Under the pieces are notes generated by a model. It worked only from the letters and a program-made list of their open reading frames with translations. It made no database searches and had not been told where the DNA came from. The position numbers and the translations under genes were made by a program. Of a stretch of DNA of 64,000 bases, positions 41,232 to 49,843 are shown one piece after another (the first letter of the stretch is position 1; every line of letters starts with the position of its first letter). Location of the stretch: contig JAZUAU010000027.1 in assembly GCA_045638145.1 (NCBI GenBank), forward strand, positions 62,001 to 126,000, given 5' to 3'. This DNA is from SFWF01 sp045638145. Its GTDB lineage: Bacteria; Bacillota; Clostridia; Oscillospirales; Acutalibacteraceae.

Positions 41232-42599
41232 ATGTATAACAAACTAAAAGACCTTGTCGATGGGGTTTACCCCTTCCATATGCCGGGGCATAAGCGCAAC
41301 CCCGAATTTTTAAAGGATTGCCCCGATATAACAGAGGTTTCGGGCGCAGATGACCTTCACCATCCCGAGGGGCTTATCGCCACTGCAGAAACCAACGCGG
41401 CACGTTTTTTCGGCGTTAGAAGAACACTATTCTCTACCGCAGGTTCAACCCCCTTAATTCTCGCCGCCATTAGCGCAGCAACAAAGCTAGGCGACAAAAT
41501 TTTAATAGCCCGCAACTGCCACCGCTCGGTATATAATGCCGCACTGATTAACTCGCTCGAGGCTGATTTCGTAATCCCCGACCGTGTAAAAGAGCTTGAT
41601 ACCGATGGCGCGGTGTCCCCGGATGCGGTTAGAAAGTCCCTCTCTCAGTCCCCTGCCGCCGCACTCGTTATTACAAGCCCGACATACGACGGATTTGTCA
41701 GCAACATCGATGAAATTTCAAGAATTTGCCATGAATCAGGTGCTCTACTGATAGTAGATGCCGCACACGGCGCACATCTTGGGCTTTCAAAATACTTTTT
41801 ATCCTCGGCAAGAAGCCTCGGCGCAGACCTTGTTATCGAATCGGCGCACAAGACCCTCCCCTGCCTTACAGGTGCCGCATTTTTACATATCTGCACAGAT
41901 AAAGTCGACCCCGTTCGTCTGCAAAACTTCTTCTCGGTTTACCATACAAGCAGTCCGTCCTATCCCATAATTGCCTCCATAGAGTCGACAATTTCTCTAC
42001 TAAAATACCGCGGAGAAACACTTTTCCGACTGCAATCCGATCGACTTGACAACCTCTACCGTGAAACCGAGCACCTCCGCTCTTTTAATGTAGTCAGACG
42101 CGTCGACCTTGATAAATCGAAAATTTTAATATCCTGCAAAAATAGCTCAATCACCGGCTTTGAACTGAAAAAACTACTGCTTCGCGACTATAAAATTGAG
42201 TGCGAAATGGCAATGCCGAATTATCTGCTCGCCCTGTCGAGCCTTGCAGATACCTCACTCGGATTTGATAAGCTATCCTATGCGCTAACCTGTCTTGACC
42301 GCGAGATTCCGGCAAAAACTAATGTGTCAGAGGCAATATCACCTGCTTTGCCCCTTGTTAAAATGGCGATGCGCGATGCCTTTGAAAGCGACACGGTAGC
42401 CGTACCCTTTGAGTTTTCAGCAGGAGGCATCAGTGCCGATTTCGTTTATGCGTATCCTCCGGGAAGTCCCATAATCGCACCGGGCGAGCTCATAACCCCG
42501 AAGGCGCTTGCCCTTTGCAAGGAATTCCGTGAATCGGGTGCAGAAATTCACATAACCTCGGGAGATAATTCGCTAATCCGAACAGTACAAGAAGTATAA
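41232..42599 (+). CDS. Orn/Lys/Arg decarboxylase-family PLP protein
   Basis: 455 residues. Fold-type I PLP protein with the family start PFHMPGHKRNPEFL, the cofactor-binding VDAAHGAHLGLS and the PLP lysine in ESAHKTLPCLTGAAF. The C-terminal YAYPPGSPIIAPGELI is typical. It is the short form (~450-480 residues) related to lysine and arginine decarboxylases of Firmicutes such as Bacillus YaaO/SpeA; the substrate cannot be told from sequence. Confidence 0.88.
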   Translation: MYNKLKDLVDGVYPFHMPGHKRNPEFLKDCPDITEVSGADDLHHPEGLIATAETNAARFFGVRRTLFSTAGSTPLILAAISAATKLGDKILIARNCHRSVYNAALINSLEADFVIPDRVKELDTDGAVSPDAVRKSLSQSPAAALVITSPTYDGFVSNIDEISRICHESGALLIVDAAHGAHLGLSKYFLSSARSLGADLVIESAHKTLPCLTGAAFLHICTDKVDPVRLQNFFSVYHTSSPSYPIIASIESTISLLKYRGETLFRLQSDRLDNLYRETEHLRSFNVVRRVDLDKSKILISCKNSSITGFELKKLLLRDYKIECEMAMPNYLLALSSLADTSLGFDKLSYALTCLDREIPAKTNVSEAISPALPLVKMAMRDAFESDTVAVPFEFSAGGISADFVYAYPPGSPIIAPGELITPKALALCKEFRESGAEIHITSGDNSLIRTVQEV

Positions 42600-42627
42600 T
42601 TTAATAAAATTTACCGAAAATAACCGT

Positions 42628-42981
42628 ATGAAGAAGAAATCATTTTACTCGGTTATTTTCGGCTTTTTTATTGGTGTTGTAAATGGCTTTCTCGGTGCAG
42701 GGGGCGGTATGCTTGCTATTCCTGCCCTGAAATTTTCGGGAATAGACGAAAAGGATGCCCACCGAAACGCCGTTGCGGTTATTTTGCCGCTGACCCTCTT
42801 TTCGGCAATGCTTTATTTGGTGCGCGGCAGCGTTACTCTGCCCGATGCCTTACCCTACCTACCCGGTGGGCTTATCGGTGCTCTTATCGGCACCTTTATA
42901 ATGAAAAAAATATCAAACATCTGGCTTGCTCGAGTTTTCGGCGGTTTTATGATTTTTGCAGGGGTGAGAATGCTCATTTGA
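42628..42981 (+). CDS. TSUP (TauE/SafE) transporter, N-terminal half-size protein
   Basis: 117 residues with four membrane helices: GFFIGVVNGFLGAGGGMLAIPAL is the first TauE/SafE motif, and HRNAVAVILPLTLFSAMLYLV the second. Full TSUP transporters have two such halves in one chain. Its stop overlaps the start of the second half (ATGA). The pair probably forms a heterodimer that exports or takes up sulfonates, sulfite or similar anions. Confidence 0.85.
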   Translation: MKKKSFYSVIFGFFIGVVNGFLGAGGGMLAIPALKFSGIDEKDAHRNAVAVILPLTLFSAMLYLVRGSVTLPDALPYLPGGLIGALIGTFIMKKISNIWLARVFGGFMIFAGVRMLI

Positions 42982-43337
42982 CGGGATTTATCGCAGGACT
43001 TTTATCGGGAATTATCGGCTCAATGGGACTTGGCGGTGGCACTGTGCTGCTCATATATCTTGCCGCCTTTAAGGGCGTTGAACAACTGCGTGCACAAGGA
43101 ATTAACCTCATTTTCTTTCTGCCCGTGGGACTTCTCTCGGTTATAATTTATTCGGTAAAGCGGCAAATCAAGTGGAAATCGGTCCTTATCTTTGCCGCTT
43201 CCGGACTCCTTGGCGCCGCCCTCGGAACCTTTTTATCGGGTTTTGTCGGCAGCCGCTATACCCGCCTCGCCTTTGGTATTTTGCTCATAGTCCTAGGTCT
43301 AAAATCATTGTTTGCAAAACAAAAAACCTCGGAATAA
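42978..43337 (+). CDS. TSUP (TauE/SafE) transporter, C-terminal half-size protein
   Basis: 119 residues, again four helices, starting directly with FIAGLLSGIIGSMGLGGGTVLLIYL and then EQLRAQGINLIFFLPVGLLSVIIY. It mirrors the upstream half, overlapping it by four bases, so the two are translationally coupled. The substrate is unknown. Confidence 0.85.
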   Translation: MTGFIAGLLSGIIGSMGLGGGTVLLIYLAAFKGVEQLRAQGINLIFFLPVGLLSVIIYSVKRQIKWKSVLIFAASGLLGAALGTFLSGFVGSRYTRLAFGILLIVLGLKSLFAKQKTSE

Positions 43338-43360
43338 CGGGAGTTTTCCGAGGTTTTAAT
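43323..43360. terminator. Bidirectional terminator between TSUP genes and the zinc-ribbon gene
   Basis: A 12-bp perfect stem AAAACCTCGGAA / TTCCGAGGTTTT with an 11-base loop, overlapping the TSUP stop codon. Confidence 0.88.
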
Positions 43361-43665
43361 TTATCCAAATAATACCATCAGTGCCGAGATGAAGATTGCA
43401 AGTCCGCCGCAGAGGTACTGCACAAGGTTGCAGACGGCGAGGACACACATTTCCTCAAACCAATCGTATTCATCCTTTACAAACCAATTTTTGAAAAGGG
43501 ATGCAATAAGCGATGCCGCCACCACAGGACACGAAACAAATATTTATTAAAAGTATATTTTTCAGCTCTGTGGCCGCTGTCCTCAACATTGAGGATATCT
43601 TCTCCACAGACGGGACAAACGCCGATTGAGTCAACAGTCATTTTGCAACGGGGACACTTTTTCAC
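43361..43665 (-). pseudogene. Frameshifted zinc-ribbon membrane protein
   Basis: The N-terminal part (ATG at 43665) has a zinc ribbon, CPRCKMTVDSIGVCPVCGEDIL, and runs to about 43535 in good coding sequence. From about 43525 to the stop at 43361 the -1 frame encodes a clear C-terminal half: VSCPVVAASLIASLFKNWF, then DEYDWFEEMCVLAVCN and a membrane helix ending ISALMVLFG. Joined, they would give ~100 residues. A one-base indel, or a sequencing or assembly error, near 43525-43540 is the simplest reading; no convincing slippery heptamer is seen. Confidence 0.7.
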
Positions 43666-43732
43666 TGCTGTACGAACTCCTTGTTTCTTGATAAAAAATT
43701 ATATTTCAAAAAGAGCAATCAGTCAAGATGTT

Positions 43733-44497
43733 TTATCTCTTTTTCTGCTGACCGAGCCAAATCCACATAACAAGCTTATGGGGCAGAATTTTTGTTGCAA
43801 GCACCTGAAGACGAATCATAGGACCAACCACAGATACGTCCTTACCCTTCCTCATATCGCGAAGTGCACGGGTCACAACCTGCTCGGCGGTGAAGAACTG
43901 ATTATAATAGGTGATGACCGAATCGTCAACAACGGCGGTATCAAAAAACTCGGTTTTAACCCAACCGGGACAGACCGCCATCATCTTGATTCCCTGTTTT
44001 TTATACTCGGCATTTACCGCCCTTGTAAAGGACAGGACAAATGCCTTTGTTGCGCCGTAAGTTGCAATATAGGGCACCGGCTGGAAGGATGAGAGCGAGC
44101 CAATCTGATAAACCTCGCTGCCCTTCTTAAGATATGGCAAAACGAGATAGGTTAACGCAACAAGAGCCTTGTCATTAAGGTCAATCATATCAAGCTGCTG
44201 TGACAACGGCACCTTCTCGAACTTCTCGAAAACACCGAATCCGCTTGCATTAACAAGGGTTTTAACCTCGGGCTTTTCGGCTTCAAGAAGGCTTTTAAGC
44301 TCATCGTATGACTCGTTCTTTGTAAGGTCAAGTGCAATCGGTCTGACGGTGCAGTCGACCTCGTTTTTAATCTCTTCAAGTCTTTCTCTTCTGCGGGCGA
44401 TTACCCAAATTTCATCGTAGTTTTCCTGCGACGAAAGTCTTTTGACAAACTCTCTGCCCATTCCGCTTGATGCGCCCGTAATTATCGCAATTTTCAT
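43733..44497 (-). CDS. Short-chain dehydrogenase/reductase (SDR)
   Basis: 254 residues. Rossmann motif ITGASSGMGREFV, NAG-like NASGFGVFEKF, catalytic Ser in QIGSLSSFQPVPYIATYGATKAF with Tyr-x3-Lys. The ARRRERLEEI after strand 2 suggests NADP(H). The C-terminal ~40 residues are hydrophobic and basic (VLATKILPHKLVMWIWLGQQKKR), which may attach it to membrane, as in SDRs acting on lipids. Substrate unknown. Confidence 0.9.
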   Translation of the reverse strand: MKIAIITGASSGMGREFVKRLSSQENYDEIWVIARRRERLEEIKNEVDCTVRPIALDLTKNESYDELKSLLEAEKPEVKTLVNASGFGVFEKFEKVPLSQQLDMIDLNDKALVALTYLVLPYLKKGSEVYQIGSLSSFQPVPYIATYGATKAFVLSFTRAVNAEYKKQGIKMMAVCPGWVKTEFFDTAVVDDSVITYYNQFFTAEQVVTRALRDMRKGKDVSVVGPMIRLQVLATKILPHKLVMWIWLGQQKKR

Positions 44498-44514
44498 ATT
44501 CTTATCCTTTCAAA

Positions 44515-44538
44515 AAAGGGCGGATATTTTCCGCCCTT
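44515..44538 (-). terminator. Terminator of the liv operon
   Basis: An 8-bp stem AAGGGCGG / CCGCCCTT with a 6-base loop; on the minus strand it is followed by TTTTTTG. Confidence 0.85.
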
Positions 44539-44555
44539 AATTTTAATCTAACCCA

Positions 44556-44690
44556 ACAACTATGAACTATAAGTTATGAAAAAGCCTACAGCTTTTGTTA
44601 TGATATGCTCGCCTTTATTTTTATAAAGTTTATAGTTCGGCGCAGCCGTTCATAACTCATAGTTCGCCAAAGGCGATCATAACTGCGGTG
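44556..44690. repeat. Non-coding inverted-repeat patch downstream of livF
   Basis: No gene. AACTATGA...AGTTATGA words near 44558-44580 recur as their complements TCATAACTCATAGTT near 44650-44666 and again near 44684, with GC-rich mini-hairpins (GCCAAAGGCG, GCGGTGCTAATGCACCGC) at the right end. It looks like a decayed intergenic repeat. Confidence 0.5.
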
Positions 44691-44701
44691 CTAATGCACC
44701 G

Positions 44702-45412
44702 CTATCCGCCGAGATAAGCCTTTTTAACCTCATCACTTGCGGCAAGCTCTGCGCCTGTTCCCGAAAGAACAATTTCGCCAAGCTCGAGCACGTAAGCTCT
44801 GTCAGAAATGGCAAGGGATTTACCCGCATTCTGCTCAACGAGGAGAACGGTTGTGCCGTCATCTCTGAAATCCTTGATAATCTCGAAAACCTGGTCAACG
44901 AGAAGAGGAGAAAGTCCCATAGAGGGCTCGTCGAGAAGCAAAAGCTTCGGGTGACTCATCATAGCGCGCCCCATAGCAAGCATCTGCTGTTCACCGCCCG
45001 AAAGGGTGCCCGCAATCTGTCCCCTACGCTCTCCGAGTCGGGGGAAACGCTCGTAAATTTTTTCAATATCTGCCTTTATCTGACCCTTATCCTTCTGTGA
45101 GAAGCCGCCCATAAGGAGGTTTTCATAAACGGTCAGCTCCTGAAAGATTCTTCTTCCTTCGGGTACCTCAGCCATTCCAAGATGGATAATCTTGTGGCAG
45201 GGGGTCTTTGTAATGTCGTGTCCGTCGAAGATAACACTGCCGCCGCGCGAGGGAATAAGTCCGATAATCGACTGCATTGTGGTGGTTTTTCCTGCACCAT
45301 TTGCGCCGATAAGGGTTACAATTTCACCTTCGTTCACCTCAAAGCTGATGCCTTTGAGTGCGCGGATAACACCGTAATAAACCTCAAGGTCTTTTACTTC
45401 AAGTAATGCCAT
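44702..45412 (-). CDS. livF: Branched-chain amino-acid ABC transporter ATPase LivF
   Basis: 236 residues. Walker A GANGAGKTTTMQ, signature LSGGEQQMLAMGRAM, Walker B LLLLDEPSMGLSP and the switch His region VLLVEQNAGKSL as in LivF. I place the start at the ATG at 45412 (MALLEVKDLEVYYG), four bases after livG. It powers import of Leu/Ile/Val-type substrates together with LivG. Confidence 0.95.
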   Translation of the reverse strand: MALLEVKDLEVYYGVIRALKGISFEVNEGEIVTLIGANGAGKTTTMQSIIGLIPSRGGSVIFDGHDITKTPCHKIIHLGMAEVPEGRRIFQELTVYENLLMGGFSQKDKGQIKADIEKIYERFPRLGERRGQIAGTLSGGEQQMLAMGRAMMSHPKLLLLDEPSMGLSPLLVDQVFEIIKDFRDDGTTVLLVEQNAGKSLAISDRAYVLELGEIVLSGTGAELAASDEVKKAYLGG

Positions 45413-45416
45413 AGCG

Positions 45417-46187
45417 TTATCCTCCGATATATGCCCGAATAACCTCGGGGTCGTTAAGTGCGGTTTCGCAGTCGCCCTGTGCGAGAACGGTACCAAAATT
45501 AAGAACGGTAACCTCGTCACAAAGTCCCGAAACGAACTTCATATCGTGCTCTATAAGGAGCACGGTCATATCAAACTCATCGCGTATACGACGAACAATT
45601 GCCATAAGGTCCTCTGTTTCGTGGGGGTTCATACCTGCGGCAGGCTCGTCAAGAAGGAGAAGCTTGGGATTGGTTGCAAGGGCACGCGCAATCTCGAGCT
45701 TTCTCTGCTTACCGTAGGGCAGATTACAGGATAGGACATTTCTCTCCTCCTCAAGACCTACTATGCGAAGAATTTCCTTTGCACGCTCACGCATTGCCTT
45801 CTCGCACTTAAAATGACGGGGCAGGCGGAACATACTCTCAACCATAGAGCACTTGAAACCGGGCTGATTGTGAAGTCCTACCATAACGTTTCTGATAACC
45901 GTCATATTGTTAAAAAGACGGATGTTCTGGAAGGTACGTGCAATACCCTTGCGGTTGATTGCAATCTGGTTTTTACCGGTAAGATCCTCTCCGTCAAGAT
46001 AAAATTTACCCGTTGTGGGCTGATAAACGCCCGTAAGCATATTGAATACGGTGGTCTTGCCGGCACCGTTAGGTCCAACAAGTCCGTAAAGCTGCTTTTT
46101 CTTTATCTCGAGATTAAGCTCCGAAACAGCTTTTAGTCCGCCGAAGGAAATGCCGAGATTTTCTGTTTTGAGGATAATATCTGACAT
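45417..46187 (-). CDS. livG: Branched-chain amino-acid ABC transporter ATPase LivG
   Basis: 256 residues. Walker A GPNGAGKTTVFNMLTGVY, the LivG-type insert IARTFQNIRLFNNMTVIRNVMVGLH, signature LPYGKQRKLEIARAL (LSYG variant), Walker B LLLLDEPAAGMNPHE and switch VLLIEHDMKFV. It starts on the last base of livM's stop region (46187 shared), so translation is coupled. Confidence 0.95.
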   Translation of the reverse strand: MSDIILKTENLGISFGGLKAVSELNLEIKKKQLYGLVGPNGAGKTTVFNMLTGVYQPTTGKFYLDGEDLTGKNQIAINRKGIARTFQNIRLFNNMTVIRNVMVGLHNQPGFKCSMVESMFRLPRHFKCEKAMRERAKEILRIVGLEEERNVLSCNLPYGKQRKLEIARALATNPKLLLLDEPAAGMNPHETEDLMAIVRRIRDEFDMTVLLIEHDMKFVSGLCDEVTVLNFGTVLAQGDCETALNDPEVIRAYIGG

Positions 46188-47317
46188 TATTTACCCTCCT
46201 TCTTATCGGGATCAACGGTGGACATCTGGGGCTGAAGGTCAACCGACAGAACCTCGTTCATCTCAATCTTTGTAGGAACGCGATCCCACTTAGCTTCATC
46301 ATCGTGCTGGTGTGCGGGGTCGTTCCTCTTTCTGAATATTTTATTCAGAAGGTTTTTAATATTAAGCTTCTCTCTTATAGGCTTAAGGGCAGGAGCGTTG
46401 TTATAAATAACCATAATTATGAGAATAAGTGCATATATCAGGTTTTTATAGAGAGCCGCATCACCCTCAAGGGTAGTCTGAAGCTTGGTGTTAATAAAGG
46501 TAATAAGTGCAGCCGCAATAATCGAGCCGTTGAGATTACCCATTCCTCCGAGTACAACCATAACGAGTATCTCGATAGAATAGTTGTAATCGAAAACGCC
46601 GCTTTCAACACGGTTCTTCGAAAAGCTGTATAGAACGCCAGCAACTCCCGCAAAAAAGGAGGAAATCGTAAACACTGCAAGCTTATACTTTGTTACGTTG
46701 ATACCCGTAGCTCTTGCCGCAATTTCATTATCTCGAATAGCGGTAACGGCGCGTCCGTGCTTGGAACGGATAAAGTTCTGAATAATAATTACCGTAATTA
46801 TTACGAAAACAAAAGCAATTATGAAAAGTTCGTTTCTCGAATAACGGGGGGTTTTAAGTCCGAGGTTTCCGCCGAAGCTTGCCTCAGAGGTGTTTCTGAA
46901 AATAGCCTTGATAATCTCGCCGAAGGCAAGCGTTGCTATTGCGAGATAGTCGCCGCGAAGGCGAAGTGCAGGCAATCCAATAATAACACCGAGAATCGCC
47001 GCAACAGCACCGCCGACAAGTACTGAAATTAAAAGGTTGGGCAGGGTCTTTCCCATAGAGGATTCAAGAATAACCGAAACCTTACCTCCGATATATGCAC
47101 CGGCGCACATAAATCCTGCGTGACCGAGTGAAAGCTCACCGAGGAAGCCGACAACCATAGAAAGAGAAGCGGCAAGAATAATTGCTATAGCAATACTCTC
47201 AAGAAGAACAAGGTTGCTTCGTGCAATATCCTTTGATAGAACGGTAAGAACAATCGTTATGATGGCGATTATTATCCAGTTGAGATGGTGTCTGATTTTG
47301 AAATCTTTTTTCAGCAT
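46187..47317 (-). CDS. livM: Branched-chain amino-acid ABC transporter permease LivM
   Basis: 376 residues with about ten membrane helices. LivM hallmarks are GFLGELSLGHAGFMCAGAY, LPALRLRGDYLAIATLAFGEI and the coupling loop RAVTAIRDNEIAARATGINV. The cytoplasmic C-terminus is unusually long and charged (about 70 residues after the last helix). The start is the ATG at 47317 with AAGGTG upstream, four bases after livH. Confidence 0.95.
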   Translation of the reverse strand: MLKKDFKIRHHLNWIIIAIITIVLTVLSKDIARSNLVLLESIAIAIILAASLSMVVGFLGELSLGHAGFMCAGAYIGGKVSVILESSMGKTLPNLLISVLVGGAVAAILGVIIGLPALRLRGDYLAIATLAFGEIIKAIFRNTSEASFGGNLGLKTPRYSRNELFIIAFVFVIITVIIIQNFIRSKHGRAVTAIRDNEIAARATGINVTKYKLAVFTISSFFAGVAGVLYSFSKNRVESGVFDYNYSIEILVMVVLGGMGNLNGSIIAAALITFINTKLQTTLEGDAALYKNLIYALILIIMVIYNNAPALKPIREKLNIKNLLNKIFRKRNDPAHQHDDEAKWDRVPTKIEMNEVLSVDLQPQMSTVDPDKKEGK

Positions 47318-47321
47318 ACCG

Positions 47322-48197
47322 TTACACCTTCTCTCTCTTAATCTTGCCGAGAATACCCGTAGGCTTGACAAGAAGTATAACAATAAGGCTCAGGAATTCG
47401 ATAGCGTCGGTATATGGCTTAAGAACATCTATCGTCTGACAAAGTGCCTCAACTATACCGAGCAGGATTCCGCCGACCATCGCACCTGGGATAGAACCTA
47501 TACCGCCGATAACAGCCGCAGTAAAGGCCTTGATTCCGGGCATTGCGCCTGTTGTACTGGTAACCGAGCCGGATTTTGCAAGCATAAAGTAGCCGGCGAC
47601 AGCAGCAAGTGCTGAACCGATCGCAAAGGTAATTACGATAATACGGTTAACGTTAATACCCATAAGCTGAGCGGCACCTCTGTCCTCCGAAACGGCTATC
47701 ATAGCGCGGCCAGTCTTTGTATATTTTACAAAAAGGCTGAGCGCAATCATTATTATAACCGCAACACCAAGTGAAATAAGGGTATTTGTCTTTACCTTAA
47801 TCTCGCCAAGCTGTGTAATACCGTAATCGGGTAAGGTTGCCGGCTTGGGGTTTGCTCCGAAAATAAGCTGAGCCAAAGCCTGAAGCAAATAGCTTATACC
47901 TATTGCCGTAATCAGAACGGCGAGTGGCGAAGCACCACGAAGCGGTCTGTAAGCGACCTTTTCGATAGTAACTCCCAAAATAACGCAAAAGATAACCGAT
48001 ACAAGCATGCCGAGATAGGGGTTCATAAACCCTACCGAAATAGCAACCGTATATCCGCCAACCATTATAATATCGCCGTGTGCGAAATTCAGCATCTTTG
48101 CAATTCCATAGACCATGGTATAGCCGAGGGCTATAAGGGCATAGGTGCTACCAATACTGAGTCCGCTTATTAACATTTCAATAATGGAATTAATCAT
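47322..48197 (-). CDS. livH: Branched-chain amino-acid ABC transporter permease LivH
   Basis: 291 residues. It starts MINSIIEMLISGLSIGSTYALIALGYTMVYGIAKMLNFAHGDI in family style (split here into helix 1 and 2) and has the coupling loop RAMIAVSEDRGAAQLMGINVNR. About eight membrane helices. It pairs with LivM. An 87-base gap with a strong hairpin separates it from livJ. Confidence 0.95.
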   Translation of the reverse strand: MINSIIEMLISGLSIGSTYALIALGYTMVYGIAKMLNFAHGDIIMVGGYTVAISVGFMNPYLGMLVSVIFCVILGVTIEKVAYRPLRGASPLAVLITAIGISYLLQALAQLIFGANPKPATLPDYGITQLGEIKVKTNTLISLGVAVIIMIALSLFVKYTKTGRAMIAVSEDRGAAQLMGINVNRIIVITFAIGSALAAVAGYFMLAKSGSVTSTTGAMPGIKAFTAAVIGGIGSIPGAMVGGILLGIVEALCQTIDVLKPYTDAIEFLSLIVILLVKPTGILGKIKREKV

Positions 48198-48225
48198 ATC
48201 ATTTCCTACTATTTATTATTAAATA

Positions 48226-48252
48226 TGCCGGCGAAGAAGTCCTACGCCGGCA
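48226..48252 (-). terminator. Hairpin between livJ and livH (partial terminator or mRNA stabiliser)
   Basis: An 8-bp perfect GC-rich stem TGCCGGCG / CGCCGGCA with an 11-base loop, followed on the minus strand by an AT-rich run without a clean U-tract. Such hairpins often let the binding-protein gene be expressed above the permease genes. Confidence 0.6.
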
Positions 48253-48284
48253 AACTGATTTTAATTGAACTTTAAAGACTTCAA

Positions 48285-49454
48285 TTACTTAAGGTCGTAT
48301 CTGATAGCATCCTTTGTAACGTATCCGTTAGCATCCCAAGAGATGTCCTCACCGGTAACACCTGAGAACTTGAATCCTTCGGTGAACTGCTTCTTAAGAA
48401 TGTCGCAGAACTCTGCAGGCTCGGTAGAAGCATCGAACTCAACGCCTGCTGCCTTTGCAGCCTTTAATGCCTCGTAGATAGCATATATACAGTCGTACGC
48501 TGAAGCGCCAAACTGGTTAAGGGTTTTCTCATCGTAAGTGTCTTTGTACTTTTTGATGAACTCAGCAGCCTTGCCTTCTTCAGCCTTAGAGTTGAAGTGA
48601 GAAAGCATAGAAACCTTCTGGGGAACTTCTTCTGCAAAGTTTTCGAACTGACCCTCGAGTCCATCGAATCCGTCACAGCCGTAGTAAATTGCATCGTCAG
48701 CAACGAGACCCTTAGCCTGCTTCATAAACTGAGCAGCGGGACCATAGTAGATAGGCATGAAGATAAGGTCGCAATCCTTAAGGTTGTTGATCTGAGCAGC
48801 GAAGTCATAGCTGTCGGTTTCGCCGAGGAAGGACTCGGTTACGAGGGTTTCCTTAATGCCTGCGTTGAGGCTATCTATAAACTTGTTGTAGATGCCTGCA
48901 GAATAGTCGTCGTCAGATTTATAAAGAACACCGATCTTCTTGTCTGCAAAATTATCGTTTACGTAGTTTGCAGCAGCAGTACCTTGGTTGGAGTCTGCGA
49001 AGCACATCTGGAAACCGTTGTCATATTTCGGAATGTTATCTCCGGAAGCAGAAGGGGTAATGAAGAATACGTTATCTTCATGTGCATACTCCATAAACTC
49101 AAGACCGGGCTTGGTTGTTACGGTACCGAGAGAAATCTGCATGCCCTTTTCGTAAAGTTCAAGATAGTTTGATTCAATCTTGGTAACATCGTTAACGTCA
49201 TCAAGAGCGATAAGCTCGAACTTAACGTCAAGGCTGCCCGTCTCTTCGATTTCCTTGTTGATTTCATCAATAGCCATCTGAGCAGCGTTCTTAACAGCAA
49301 GGCCGTAAACTGCAGCGCCGCCGGTAAGAGGTCCGGAAAGGCCGATCTTGATGGTTCCTGCCGACTCGCTGTCCTTCTTGCCGCCGCAAGCTGCGAGGCA
49401 GCCAAGGCAAAGAACGAGAGCCATTACAATTGCTAAAAGCTTTGCGAATTTCAT
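48285..49454 (-). CDS. livJ: Branched-chain amino-acid-binding lipoprotein LivJ/LivK type
   Basis: 389 residues. Lipoprotein signal with lipobox LAAC at residues ~20-23, then a periplasmic-binding-fold (type I) domain: IKIGLSGPLTGGAAVYGLAVKNAAQMAIDEIN, ELIALDDVNDV, and the hinge region around PIYYGPAAQFM. It delivers substrate to LivHMGF. Ligand specificity (Leu/Ile/Val or another amino acid) cannot be told. AAAGGAG precedes the ATG. Confidence 0.95.
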   Translation of the reverse strand: MKFAKLLAIVMALVLCLGCLAACGGKKDSESAGTIKIGLSGPLTGGAAVYGLAVKNAAQMAIDEINKEIEETGSLDVKFELIALDDVNDVTKIESNYLELYEKGMQISLGTVTTKPGLEFMEYAHEDNVFFITPSASGDNIPKYDNGFQMCFADSNQGTAAANYVNDNFADKKIGVLYKSDDDYSAGIYNKFIDSLNAGIKETLVTESFLGETDSYDFAAQINNLKDCDLIFMPIYYGPAAQFMKQAKGLVADDAIYYGCDGFDGLEGQFENFAEEVPQKVSMLSHFNSKAEEGKAAEFIKKYKDTYDEKTLNQFGASAYDCIYAIYEALKAAKAAGVEFDASTEPAEFCDILKKQFTEGFKFSGVTGEDISWDANGYVTKDAIRYDLK

Positions 49455-49506
49455 AAAAATTCTCCTTTAAGTATTTTGTTTTTGAATGTCGTTTAACATT
49501 TATATC

Positions 49507-49535
49507 ATTTTAGCACGATAAAGTGAAATTGAAAA
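49507..49535 (-). promoter_or_regulatory. Probable liv operon promoter
   Basis: TTTTCA (49535-49530), 17-base spacer, TAAAAT (49512-49507) on the minus strand, ~55 bases before livJ. Confidence 0.55.
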
Positions 49536-49587
49536 GTGACAATTTCTACAAAAATTATTATAAAACTAGTGCGTTTTTACTGAAAAA

Positions 49588-49608
49588 TGTCGTACAACAC
49601 GTACGACA
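49588..49608. promoter_or_regulatory. Palindrome upstream of the liv promoter (operator candidate)
   Basis: TGTCGTAC-aacac-GTACGACA, an 8-bp perfect inverted repeat with 5-base centre, about 53 bases upstream of the liv -35 box. No U-run follows on either side. Confidence 0.55.
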
Positions 49609-49647
49609 AATGGTATTTGTTCGCCACTCGAGTACATTCGTAAAATT

Positions 49648-49839
49648 TTACTCTGCTACAAGGCTCACTTTGACTCCAAATATCTGTCCCGGGTAGCAGA
49701 GGGCAATTTGCCCGCTGTATTCTACCTTTATTCTGTGCCCTACCGAGGAAGCGAGCGCACCTGCCTCAGCCGCGGCATCTGCACAGCCGCAAAGAAGAAG
49801 CAGCACAAGCGCTATTATATATAATGTATATCTTTTCAA
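49648..49839 (-). CDS. Small putative lipoprotein
   Basis: 63 residues with a lipoprotein-like start (MKRYTLYIIALVLLLLCGC, lipobox LLCGC) and a short mature part. The start is a TTG five bases after the XRE gene's stop, with AAGGA 11 bases upstream. It could be coupled to the regulator gene and act as its outside partner. I recognise no family, and the short length keeps confidence modest. Confidence 0.5.
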   Translation of the reverse strand: MKRYTLYIIALVLLLLCGCADAAAEAGALASSVGHRIKVEYSGQIALCYPGQIFGVKVSLVAE

Positions 49840-49843
49840 GAAA

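Noticed and set aside
43589..44092. A 167-codon plus-strand frame across the zinc-ribbon gene and the SDR gene.
   Set aside because: It is antisense to two better-supported genes and starts without a ribosome site.
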